A stretch of DNA of 27,078 nucleotides from Palsa-459 sp963841965 (GTDB lineage: Bacteria; Actinomycetota; Acidimicrobiia; Acidimicrobiales; RAAP-2), in contig CAWJES010000002.1 in the NCBI GenBank assembly GCA_963841965.1, positions 1 through 27,078 on the forward strand. The letters are read 5' to 3'. The notes beneath the pieces are model-generated. The model searched no databases. It saw nothing but the letters and a program-made list of their open reading frames with translations, and was not told the DNA's origin. Within the stretch, counting starts at the first letter, position 1. Each line of letters opens with the position of its first letter. This document shows positions 1-8,700 of the stretch, one piece after another. The position numbers and the translations under genes are program-made.

Positions 1-1
1 T

Positions 2-940
2 ACTTATGTATTGCTCACAAATCTCAATCGCCTTATCTCCGCAGCACTCATGACTCGCGATGACGTCACTGCCTCATCTCTGACCTTGGCAGCTCGCCTC
101 GAGGGCTCTCCGTTCGACGCGGCACGAATCTCCCTCTTCGAAGGTCTGGCTTCATACCTTCTCGACGTTGCTCCTTTGACGATGCCCGCACTTGAAACCG
201 ACAAGGCTCGGCGGGCACTCCTCCCCTTCTATGAGGCGTACTTCTCAAACTTCATCGAAGGCACCGAGTTCACGCTCGACGAGGCAGCTGACATCTGCTT
301 CGAGCGTCACGTGCCTCCGTCGCGACCAGCGGACGCGCATGACATTCTGGGTACCTTCGAGATCGTCTCAGACACTGCTGAGATGATGAGAACCCCCGAA
401 GATCCAGATGAGCTCGAAGCACTCCTGCGCTCGAGGCATGCGATTCTGATGACGAGCCGACCGGAGAATCGACCTGGTGCGTTCAAGACCGTCGCGAACC
501 GCGCCGGTTCGACACTGTTCGTGCAACCGGATCTCGTGTCGGGCACCCTTCGTCGAGGCTTCGACCTCGGGCGCGAACTGACGAGCCCCTTCGCGAGGGC
601 CGCATACCTGATGTTCCTCGTTGCTGAGGTCCATCCCTTCAGCGACGGGAACGGCCGGATCGCTCGGGTCATGATGAACGCGGAGTTGGAGGCAGCCGGA
701 GAGATCCGGATCATCATTCCAACTGTCTATCGGAGCAACTATCTCTCCGCGCTGAGTGCTGTCTCGCATGGTGGCTACTTCCAGGCATTCGACGCAATGC
801 TCACGTTCGCCTGGCGGTGGACTGCTCGTGTCGACTTCACTGACCGGCGCAGCGCTGAGCACGACCTGACAGTGACGAACGCACTGCGTTCGAGTGTCGA
901 AGCCGACGCAGTTGGAGTTCGGCTCGTCATGCCCGGATGA
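2..940 (+). CDS. Fic family AMP-transferase-like protein, 5' end beyond window
   Basis: Fic enzymes transfer AMP or another phosphate-containing group from a nucleotide to a hydroxyl side chain of a target protein. The frame is open to the left edge, so the gene is partial; TTG at 11 is only the first possible start inside the window. Counting from that TTG, the catalytic loop HPFSDGNGRIAR lies at residues 208-219 and fits HPFx(D/E)GNGRxxR exactly, with all key residues present. Residues 79-84 read SNFIEG, which fits the (S/T)xxxE(G/N) autoinhibitory motif located before the Fic fold (class II), so the enzyme is probably self-inhibited. No antitoxin gene is visible downstream; upstream is not covered. 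The GC content looks a little lower than in the genes after 1,400. Family assignment is firm; the target is unknown. Confidence 0.9.
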   Translation, partial: TYVLLTNLNRLISAALMTRDDVTASSLTLAARLEGSPFDAARISLFEGLASYLLDVAPLTMPALETDKARRALLPFYEAYFSNFIEGTEFTLDEAADICFERHVPPSRPADAHDILGTFEIVSDTAEMMRTPEDPDELEALLRSRHAILMTSRPENRPGAFKTVANRAGSTLFVQPDLVSGTLRRGFDLGRELTSPFARAAYLMFLVAEVHPFSDGNGRIARVMMNAELEAAGEIRIIIPTVYRSNYLSALSAVSHGGYFQAFDAMLTFAWRWTARVDFTDRRSAEHDLTVTNALRSSVEADAVGVRLVMPG

Positions 941-992
941 GACGTCCGACGCCATCGGGATCAACCTGCCTCGGGCCCGACTGGCTCGATCT

Positions 993-1025
993 GATCCCAT
1001 CTTGATCCCATCTTGATCCCATCTT
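993..1025. repeat. Three perfect 11-bp tandem repeats
   Basis: The unit gatcccatctt occurs three times without mismatch at 993-1003, 1004-1014 and 1015-1025, about 50 bp after the Fic stop codon. Function is unknown. It could be an iteron-like protein-binding site or simply a slippage repeat. Confidence 0.9.
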
Positions 1026-1110
1026 TCGAGATCTCAGAATTCGAGAGCAACGCAGAACCCAAGTTTTCCAAGGGTTTTGTCGACTCTCCGAGGCGGCAAC
1101 ACCCCATCAC

Positions 1111-1153
1111 CCGGATTAGGAAACCGACGCTCTATCCCCTGAGCTACGGGAGC
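1111..1153 (-). pseudogene. 5' half of a tRNA-Arg(CCT) gene, 3' half missing
   Basis: Reading the minus strand from 1153, the sequence has the acceptor strand gctcccg, T8-A9, a D arm gctc-aggggata-gagc, G26, the 5' anticodon strand tcggt and the loop ttcctaa with anticodon CCT (Arg, codon AGG). After the loop the match decays: the 3' anticodon strand is tccgg instead of the expected accga. No variable loop, no TTCRA T-loop and no GGGAGC acceptor partner follows. The break lies at the anticodon loop, a usual crossover point for tyrosine integrases. It cannot fold as a full tRNA, so I call it a remnant. No integrase is visible in the window. Confidence 0.7.
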
Positions 1154-1399
1154 CCGACTGGCGCGCACGCCCGGGGGCGTGCACCAGCACGCAACATTAC
1201 GCGGTGCCGGTTGAAGCGACTTCAGGGTGTGCGCAGAAGTTGCTTCATGCGTTGCGAACCGGTCCGCTCCCGACAATCCTCGCGAGCACGGACCGCGACA
1301 CGAGGCGAAGCGGGTGCCATGTGTTGACAAGGCGAAACCCCGGCAATACCGTTCGGACGTGGGGGCTCATCGATTGGCGTGTGCGTGGTCGCCTGTTTG

Positions 1400-2254
1400 A
1401 TGAGGCGGCGTCCCTTCCTCGCAGCGGTGCTGGTGCCGAGCCTCCTCGCACTCGTGTTGTGCGGGACCGCGTCGCCGCTTTCAGCTGCGGGGCTCGTGCC
1501 ACCCACCAATCCGAAGGCGAACATTCCCCCGGCTCCGAACTACCTGCAGTCCGGAGCGTGCGCTCCGATCACCGGCGGCTGGAGTTGCCCGAACCCCTGT
1601 GTCACCTCGCAGATCGTGTTCCCCCCCTACAGCAACACGGCTGCCTGCTCGGCGTACGTGCTGCTGGCGATCAATGCGGCGAGGAAGGCAGAGAAGGTCC
1701 GGGCGATGGTGCTCCCCACGAACTGGATCCACCTCACCGCATCCCAGCAGCTCTTCGTCATCGCCGATCTCGAACGCGTCGACAGGGGGCTCCCGCCATA
1801 CCTCGGGCTGAACCGGTACCTCACCGCTGAGGCCCAGAAGGCTGCGACCACCTCCAGCGACCCGACGACCGCCCCTGGGTTCGCGGTGGGCAATGACCCC
1901 CAGCACTACGTGGGCTTCGGGAGCACGTGGGCGTCCGCGTACACGACGCTGGGCGCCGACTACTTCTGGATGTACTCGGATGGGTGGGGCGGCAGCGCGA
2001 GCGCGACAGCAAACTACGGATGCACCTCGGCGAAGTCCACCGCCTGCTGGGACCACCGGGACGAGCTCCTCGGCTACGACCCGGGGTACAACCCGGGCGT
2101 CGGCCTCGGGTGCCGCACCTGCGAGATGGGAACCGGCTTCGCGATCGTCAGCGGCAGGAGCTCGCTGACGGACCTCGTGGAGCTGCCGAAGGGGGCGCCG
2201 CCTGCGATGACGTTCACGTGGGCGAAGAACGTGGCGCCGTACCTGCCGAAGTGA
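1400..2254 (+). CDS. Secreted cysteine-rich protein with a CAP/SCP-like domain
   Basis: A 284-residue protein if started at ATG 1400; an in-frame GTG at 1379 would add seven residues. I prefer ATG because it puts the arginines MRRR directly before a hydrophobic signal segment (about residues 5-24) with an Ala-rich cleavage site near SPLSAAG. The mature part has an N-rich helix (AINAARKAEKV), a conserved-looking helix LNRYLTAEAQKAA and a late WDHRDELLG segment. This order resembles the CAP/SCP (PR-1-like) fold, where N/R helices precede a W..HR stretch. Nine cysteines in the mature part suggest disulfide bonds outside the cell. It is convergent with the next gene, 46 bp apart. Secretion is well supported; the CAP call is tentative and no activity is assigned. 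Confidence 0.6.
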   Translation: MRRRPFLAAVLVPSLLALVLCGTASPLSAAGLVPPTNPKANIPPAPNYLQSGACAPITGGWSCPNPCVTSQIVFPPYSNTAACSAYVLLAINAARKAEKVRAMVLPTNWIHLTASQQLFVIADLERVDRGLPPYLGLNRYLTAEAQKAATTSSDPTTAPGFAVGNDPQHYVGFGSTWASAYTTLGADYFWMYSDGWGGSASATANYGCTSAKSTACWDHRDELLGYDPGYNPGVGLGCRTCEMGTGFAIVSGRSSLTDLVELPKGAPPAMTFTWAKNVAPYLPK

Positions 2255-2300
2255 ACCGTTGCGTGTGGTACCCGGCGCCTCGCGGGACCGGGCAGAGGAC

Positions 2301-2723
2301 TCAGCCCTTCTGGAGCATGCCCGCCGCTGACGTGGGCAGGAAACGCGCGATCAGCCGGCCTTCTCGGACGACCGTGGCCCTGTAGTCGTCCCAGTCCGGA
2401 TGCTCACCGGCACCCTGCCGGTAGTACTCGACGAGCTGCTCGCAGACGTCGTCCCCCGGCTCTGTCGTGACGTCGGTCAGCGTGACGGTCCCGTCGAGCA
2501 CGACGAAGTTCCAGAAGTCGTCGCCCGGGACGTAAAGCACGGCGCGGGGGTCGCGGCGCAGGTTCCTCGTCTTCGCCCGGTCCGTGGTCACCGAGATCGC
2601 GAACTCGTCGCCTTGTGCGACGAAGATGATGTTCGAGAGTTGGGGCCTCCCGTCCTTGCGGATGGTCCCCAGCACGCCCTTGCGGTGGGACCGTGCGAAT
2701 TCGACTGCTGATTTGAGCTCCAT
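2301..2723 (-). CDS. PPOX-class F420/flavin-dependent oxidoreductase-like protein
   Basis: A 140-residue protein of the split-barrel PNPOx-like family, the size usual for the small actinobacterial F420-dependent members (TIGR03618-like). Features seen are the first strand VLGTIRKDGRPQLSNIIF (about residues 17-34), which shapes the cofactor pocket; KTRNLRRDPRAVLYV (51-65), typical of the phosphate-binding side; and a C-terminal YRATVVREGRLIARFLPT that closes the barrel. Members reduce small molecules with F420H2 or bind flavin; the substrate cannot be read from sequence. It starts at ATG 2723, 28 bp after the stop of the giant surface-protein gene on the same strand, so it may be read through from it. 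No clear ribosome binding site is visible. Confidence 0.85.
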   Translation of the reverse strand: MELKSAVEFARSHRKGVLGTIRKDGRPQLSNIIFVAQGDEFAISVTTDRAKTRNLRRDPRAVLYVPGDDFWNFVVLDGTVTLTDVTTEPGDDVCEQLVEYYRQGAGEHPDWDDYRATVVREGRLIARFLPTSAAGMLQKG

Positions 2724-2751
2724 GCGCGAAGGCTAGGGGCGCGTTGAGCCG

Positions 2752-5700
2752 CTACCGGCGCCGGCGCGCGTGGGCGGGGCGACGCCGACGCGAGACCACG
2801 AGCAGCGCCATGCCGGTCAGCAGGACCCCGAGGATGGCCTCGATCGTGGCCAGGGTCGGCCCGCCCGTGAATGCGAGGCCGCCGCCGCCGGGCTGCCCGC
2901 CGCCACCCGATCCGGTCCCAGTGCCGCCGGATGCCGTTCGGACCGGCGTCTGCGTCGATGCGGGAGGCGAGACGACAGGCTTCCCGCCTGCGCCGGTGCC
3001 CCTCGAGACGGCAGTATTCACGACCTTGCCAGCCTTCTCGTCGGCGGTGGTGATCGTGTACGAGCCCGTGCAGACGAGCCGGTGACCTGGCAGGAGCGTG
3101 GCGGGCTGCCCGGGCGTGCAGTGCATGGCCGGGAGCAGCGGATCTTCGATGACCACCTTGTACGCCGGCGCGTCACCGACGTTCGTGGCGACGAGCTGGT
3201 AGTTGATCTGGTCCCCGGCGTCGGTGTAGCCGTCGTGGTTGACGTCGACGATCGACGTCACCTTCTTCGTGAAGGTGAGCTTCGGCTGGGTGACCCGAGT
3301 TCGGGTCCGAGGCACTGTTGTTCGGCGGATTCTGGTCCGGCGTCGAGGATGTCACGGTCGCCACATTGGTCACGGACGGATACGCCGCCTGGCCGACGAG
3401 CACGGTCACAGCGACTTTCTCGACCGCCCCCACGGCAAACGCCGCTGGCACATAGGTGCACGTGACGGTCTGGCCGGCGATCGTGCACGTCCAGTTGGCA
3501 GCGTTCGCGGGCGTCACCGACGTCGGTGTCAGCCCCCTCGGCACGACGTCGACGACGACGACACCGGCTGCGGGATTCGGCCCATTGTTGGTTGCCGTGA
3601 GCGTGTACGTCCCGTGGGAACCGACCGGGAAGCTCCCCGTGTGGGTCTTCGTGATCGCCATGTCAGCCGCATCGACGTAGGCGACGGCTGTTGCAGGGCC
3701 AGCCCCGTACGGGCCGCTGGCCGTGCCCGTGGCCCCACTGGCGTCGCTCCACGTGGTCGAAGCCGAGTTCGTGTTGGCGTTCGTGCTGCCGAGCACTGCG
3801 GACGTCGTGGGGGTCGCAGTGAAGGCGATGGCGATCGACTGGCCGGCCGAGACGCTTCCGAGGTTCGACCAGGTGAGGATGTCGCCCGTCGAGGCGGTGA
3901 CGATTGTTGGATCGGCCTGCGAGTTCGAGCCGCCGGGCAGAGTGATCGCGGTCGAACCGGCGTCGTAGGTCCACCCCGGCGGCAGAGTGTCGGTAACGCC
4001 GGCGGCGTTGGCGGTCGGGCCGGCGGGATTCGACACGGTCACCACCCAGCCGAACGGGCGTCCGAGCTCAGCCGTACCTGAAGGCGCGCCAGACGCTGTC
4101 GTCTTCGCGATGGTGAGGATCGGGAACTGGGGCGTGACCGTGGCTGTCGCCGTCAGGTCGGGGGGCACCGGCGTGTAGGTCGGGTACCGCGACGGGTCCC
4201 CGCCCTGCCCGTTCGCTGAGCCGAAGTACTGGGTCACGGCGGCCGTGTTCACGAGCCCCTGGCCGGTGGTCAGCCCGCCTGAGGGCCCGAGGGTGTCCGA
4301 GTACGTGAAGGTGACGTGGTCGCCCGCTGCCAGCGGCCCAGGGACATGCCAGGTGATCGTCCCCTCACCGGGCGGACCGGCGGCGAAGGTGCCTGCGTCC
4401 GAGATGTTCGTCGGTGCGGACAGGCCGATCGGGATCTGGTCGGTCACCGTCAGGTCGTAGGCGGGTGAGACGAGGGGACCCGAGCCGTTTGCCACGGTCA
4501 CTGTGTAGGTGAAGGTCTCGCCGGGGCTGGGCGTGGCGTTGGACACCGTCTTCGTGATCGCGAGCGACGGTGCCGTGACCGTCAGGGCCGCAGTCGCCGG
4601 CGAGGTGCTCGCATCGAAGCCGGAGGGCTGCGAGGAAGTGGGCGTCGGCTTCTGGGCGGCGTTCCAGTAGACGGCGACGCTGTTGGTGAGGATGGTCCCC
4701 GGGGTGACGGGGGACCCATCCTCGAGCGTCTTTGCCGCGCGGGCCGTGTAGGTGATCGCCACGTTCCTCGCCTGCGTGGATCCGGGCACGACATCGCCGA
4801 GGTAGAAGTTGACATAGGTAGACCCGTCCGGCTGCACGCTCGGGGCGATGAGCGACGCAGTGACCGAGCACCGCGTCGCGTCCTGGTTCGTGCAGGTTGA
4901 GCCCACGAGGGACCCGAAGGTAAGACCATCGGGCAGGTGGTCGATTGCGCTCAGGTTGAAGAGCTGGGTGTTCGGCGAGATGGTGACATCCACCGTGTAG
5001 GTGGAGTTGTCACCGATTGCAGCGGACGTCGGCGTGTTGGACTTGGAAGCAGTCGGGACGGACCCTGTTGGAACCGCAGCAGAAGCTGAGGCACCGGGGA
5101 TCGGCAGCCCGGTCCCGTCCTTGCCGCTCACAGTCCCGGTGTTGCGGACGACCCCGGCGGCCACGTCCGCAGCGGTCACCGTGTAGCGCCCGGAGCACGC
5201 CAGGGTCGCACTGGGCGCCAGAGTCGCCGGCTGGCTCGGCGCGCAGCTGAGGCTGCCAAGCATCGGGTCGCTGATCACGACGTCGGTTGCCGGTGCCGTT
5301 CCGACGTTCGTGGCGACCAGCGAGTAGGTGATCACTGCGCCAACGCCGGTGATCCCGTTGCCGCCGACATCCTGGATCGAGGCAACACCCTTGGTCAGCG
5401 AGAGGAGCGGCGCGAGGATCGTCGTCGGGTCAGTCGATGAGTTGTTCGAGAGGTCCGGATCGGGCGTGATGCTCGAGACGCTCGCAACGTTCGTCAGGAT
5501 GCCCGGCGGGACCATTGAGTCGATGTTCGCCGTGATCGTGAGATCCGAGTTGGTCGTTCCAGCCACGATGTTGCCGGCGAGCGAGCAGGTGACGACCTGG
5601 CCGGCCGCGTTGCAGCTCCAGTTCGTTCCTGCGGAGCCCGCGTAGGACATGCCGGCGGGCAGCGTGTCGGTGACCACCGGCGTTTGAGCATCGGACGGAC

Positions 5701-8700
5701 CCGCGTTGTGCACGGTGAAGGAGTACGTCCCTGTTGTGCCCGCGGTGAAGTCACCGGTGTGCGACTTGACGATGGAGAGGTCCGCCGAGGTCGGGATCGT
5801 CGTGGAATTGTCCGTCGAGACATTGTTGGCGGTGTCTGGATCCGGAGTCGAACTGGCGACGTGTGCCGTGTTGACGACGGCGCCCAGGTGCCCCGAAGCG
5901 ATGTGCGCGACCAGCGTGATCGGCTGTGCATCCGCGCCGGCGGCCAGGTTCGAAACCGCCGTGCAGGTGACCACCTGGAGCACCGCGCCGCAGGTCCATC
6001 CGGTCCCCCCCGAACCCGCAGGGACGTAGGAGAGGTACGAGGGGAGGGTGTCGGTGACCACCGGCGTCTGTGCATCGGACGGGCCCGCGTTGTGCACCGC
6101 CAGCGTGTAGTGGACGTCGGTCCCTGCGAGGAACGAGTCGCCCACGGCATGGGACTTCTGAATCGAAAGGTCAGCCGAGGCCTCGATCGTGGTCGGGTCG
6201 CTCGACGAGTTGTTCGCGGTGTTCGGATCCGGCAGCGGACCAGCGACCCTGGCCGTGTTGACGATCGGTGCGATGGGTGCGACGGTCGGCGGCTGGTTGG
6301 CGGGGATCGCGACGGTGAGCTGGATCGAGGAGGATGCCCCGTTGATCAGGCCGCCGGCGAGCGTGCAGGAGAGCGTGTCGGCCGGAGCTGGAGCGGGGGC
6401 GGGGTACGTGCACACCCAGGGATCGGTGCTCGTCGCCGAGACGTAGGTCTCCCCCGCTGGGATGGTGTCGGTGACGGTGACCGGGCCAGGGGAGTCCGAC
6501 GGTCCGAGGTTGGAGACGACGAGCTGATAGGTGCCCGTCTCCCCTGCCGTGAAGGGGTCGGTGTGCGACTTCACGATCTCGAGGTCCGCCTTCGCCGTGA
6601 CGGTCCCGTCCACCGTGGACGAGTTGTTGGCGGTGTTCGGGTCGTGGGTCGGGCTGCTCACCGTCCCCGTGTTGGTGATGTCACCTGTCGGATACGTCGT
6701 GAGGTACGAGGAAGGGATATGCAGGCCGATCGCGAGCGGCGGTGCGATTGCGCCCGCGCCGGACCCGGCGAGCGTCCCCGCCCCGGCGGTCAGCTGGCAC
6801 GAGATGCTCGCGCCACCGCCACCGAGCGTGCAGTTCCACCCGGCGCTCGACGAACCGGTGAAGGTCGTCCCTGCCGGGGCGGTGTCGGCGACCACGATGG
6901 GGGCGGTCGCGGGATCTGGACCGTTGTTGGTCACCTGAAGGTCGTAGGAGTTGGACGCCCCTCCAGCGACCAGTCCCCCGGTGCCGATCGTCTTGACGAC
7001 CTGGAGGTCGGCCGTCGGGATCGTGGCGACGGCGGATGCGTTGGGTGACTGGTAGGGAACCAGCGGCGAGCCGTAGCCGGGGTAGCCGGCGGCGTCATTC
7101 GCCGTCGCGAAGGCGGTGTTCGTGTTGGAGCGGCTGACGCCGTCCTGCGGCGTCGCCGTGTACGCGATCGTGATCTGGTTCGAACTGCTTGCTCCGAGGT
7201 CGCCGAGCTGCCCGCCCGACCAAGTCAGCGTCTCCTGGTGGTTCACATCCGGACCGCTCACCACTGGGTCGGCCGCGGCACCGGTGATCAGTGGTGGGCC
7301 GCTCGCCTGCGTGATGGACGCCGCGTTGGTCCCCGGGGTGTAGGTCCAATAGGGCGGAAGCGTGTCGGTGACCCCCACGCTGGTCGCGGATGCTGCTGCC
7401 GTGTCCGTGATCGCAAGCTGCCACGAGAAGGGGTTGCCGACCGTTGCCGTCGTCCCGCCGGGGGTTGACTTCGCGATCGCAAGGACCGGGAAGACGGGCG
7501 TCACGTCGGCCGAGCCTCTGACCGGACCGTAGGTGAAGTACCGGCTCGGATCTCCCGTCGCGGTCGCGGCGGGCACCCCGTAGTACTGGTCGATCGTCGC
7601 CGTGTTGGTGATGACCTGGGAGGCCGTGAGTCCCGTTGACGGCCCGAGCTCGGTCTGGATGACGAGCGTGGCCGTCGCGCCCGGCGCCAGAGTTGTCCCG
7701 GTCATGTCCCACGTGACCTGGCCCGTGCCCGGCGCGTAGCTCGAGACGCCCTGGGTCGTGCTCACGATGTTGGTGTGCGGACTCGCTCGGTTCAGCGAGG
7801 AGGGGATCGTGTCGGTGACGGTTGGGTCGTACGCGGTCGAGCTCCCGGTGTTCCTCACGGTGACTGTGTACGTGAAGGGGACGCCGGGCGTCGGCGAGCC
7901 GGTCGACACCGCCTTGACGATCGTGAGGTTCGGCGCAACGACCGACAGCGGAGCATTCACGGTCCCGGAGTTGAACTGGAAGGACCCGGGAAGCGGTATC
8001 GCGACCGGCAGGGTCCCGTCCAAGCGGTCCCAGTACGTGCCGACGGCGTTGTTCAGCGTGACCGGCGAGGCGACGGTCGACCCGCCGTGGTAGGTCTTGG
8101 ACGGGTACGCCGTGTAGTTGACCGTGATCGTGCGGATCCCCGGGTCGTCCACCAGGTTCCCGATCCACCACGCCAGTGCGGTCTTCCCCGAGCCGTCCGC
8201 AGCGGGCGTCCCGATCGAATGGATCGTCACGTCGGCGCCGCAGCTGCCGACCGTGTCCGTGCAGGTGTAGCTCGCGGGCGCTCCGTAACTATCGAATGTC
8301 ATGCCGTCAGGCAGCGTGTCGATTGCCGTGAAGTTCGGGAACTGCAGGTTCGCCGGCACATGGATCGTGACGGTGTACGTGGTGTCCACGCCGTTCGTCA
8401 CCGACGTGGGTGACGCGGCCTTCGCGATCGTGGGTCCCGCCAGGTTGACCGTGTCGGTCGCCGATGCCGTGTACGTCGTCCGTGCGTCGGGATACGCCGT
8501 CGTGTCAAGGCTGGTGGCGGTTGCCGCGACGGAGTTCACGTAGCTGTCCGTGCCGATCGCAGGTGACGGAAGGTTCGCCGTGAACGTGAAGCTCACGGCA
8601 TTCGGGGCCCCGGTACCCAGCGCGTCACTGGTCGGAAGGGTCCAGGTGATCACGTACGGGTCGGGGATCGTGCCCGTCCCGGACAGCGCACACACCCACG

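Larger units (their letters stand above)
941..1399. other. Gene-free gap with tandem repeats and a tRNA half
   Basis: I see no convincing protein gene here. The gap holds three 11-bp tandem repeats (993-1025), a truncated tRNA-Arg (about 1111-1153, minus strand), an 11-bp direct repeat of gcccgactggc at 975-985 and 1152-1162, and a GC-rich inverted repeat at 1165-1182 (gcacgccc/gggcgtgc). The last has no T-run, so I do not call it a terminator. Confidence 0.6.

Noticed and set aside
1165..1182. GC inverted repeat gcacgccc/gggcgtgc as a terminator
   Set aside because: No T-run on either side, very short loop, and no gene end nearby that needs it.
1034..1330. Minus-strand frame containing VAQGIERRFPN
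   Set aside because: This peptide is the typical false translation of a tRNA gene; it covers the tRNA-Arg remnant.
3173..3315. Separate small LAFTG protein gene at 2752-3315
   Set aside because: Its first residues match no start region, and its sequence continues the last DUF11 repeat of the giant gene once one base is removed.
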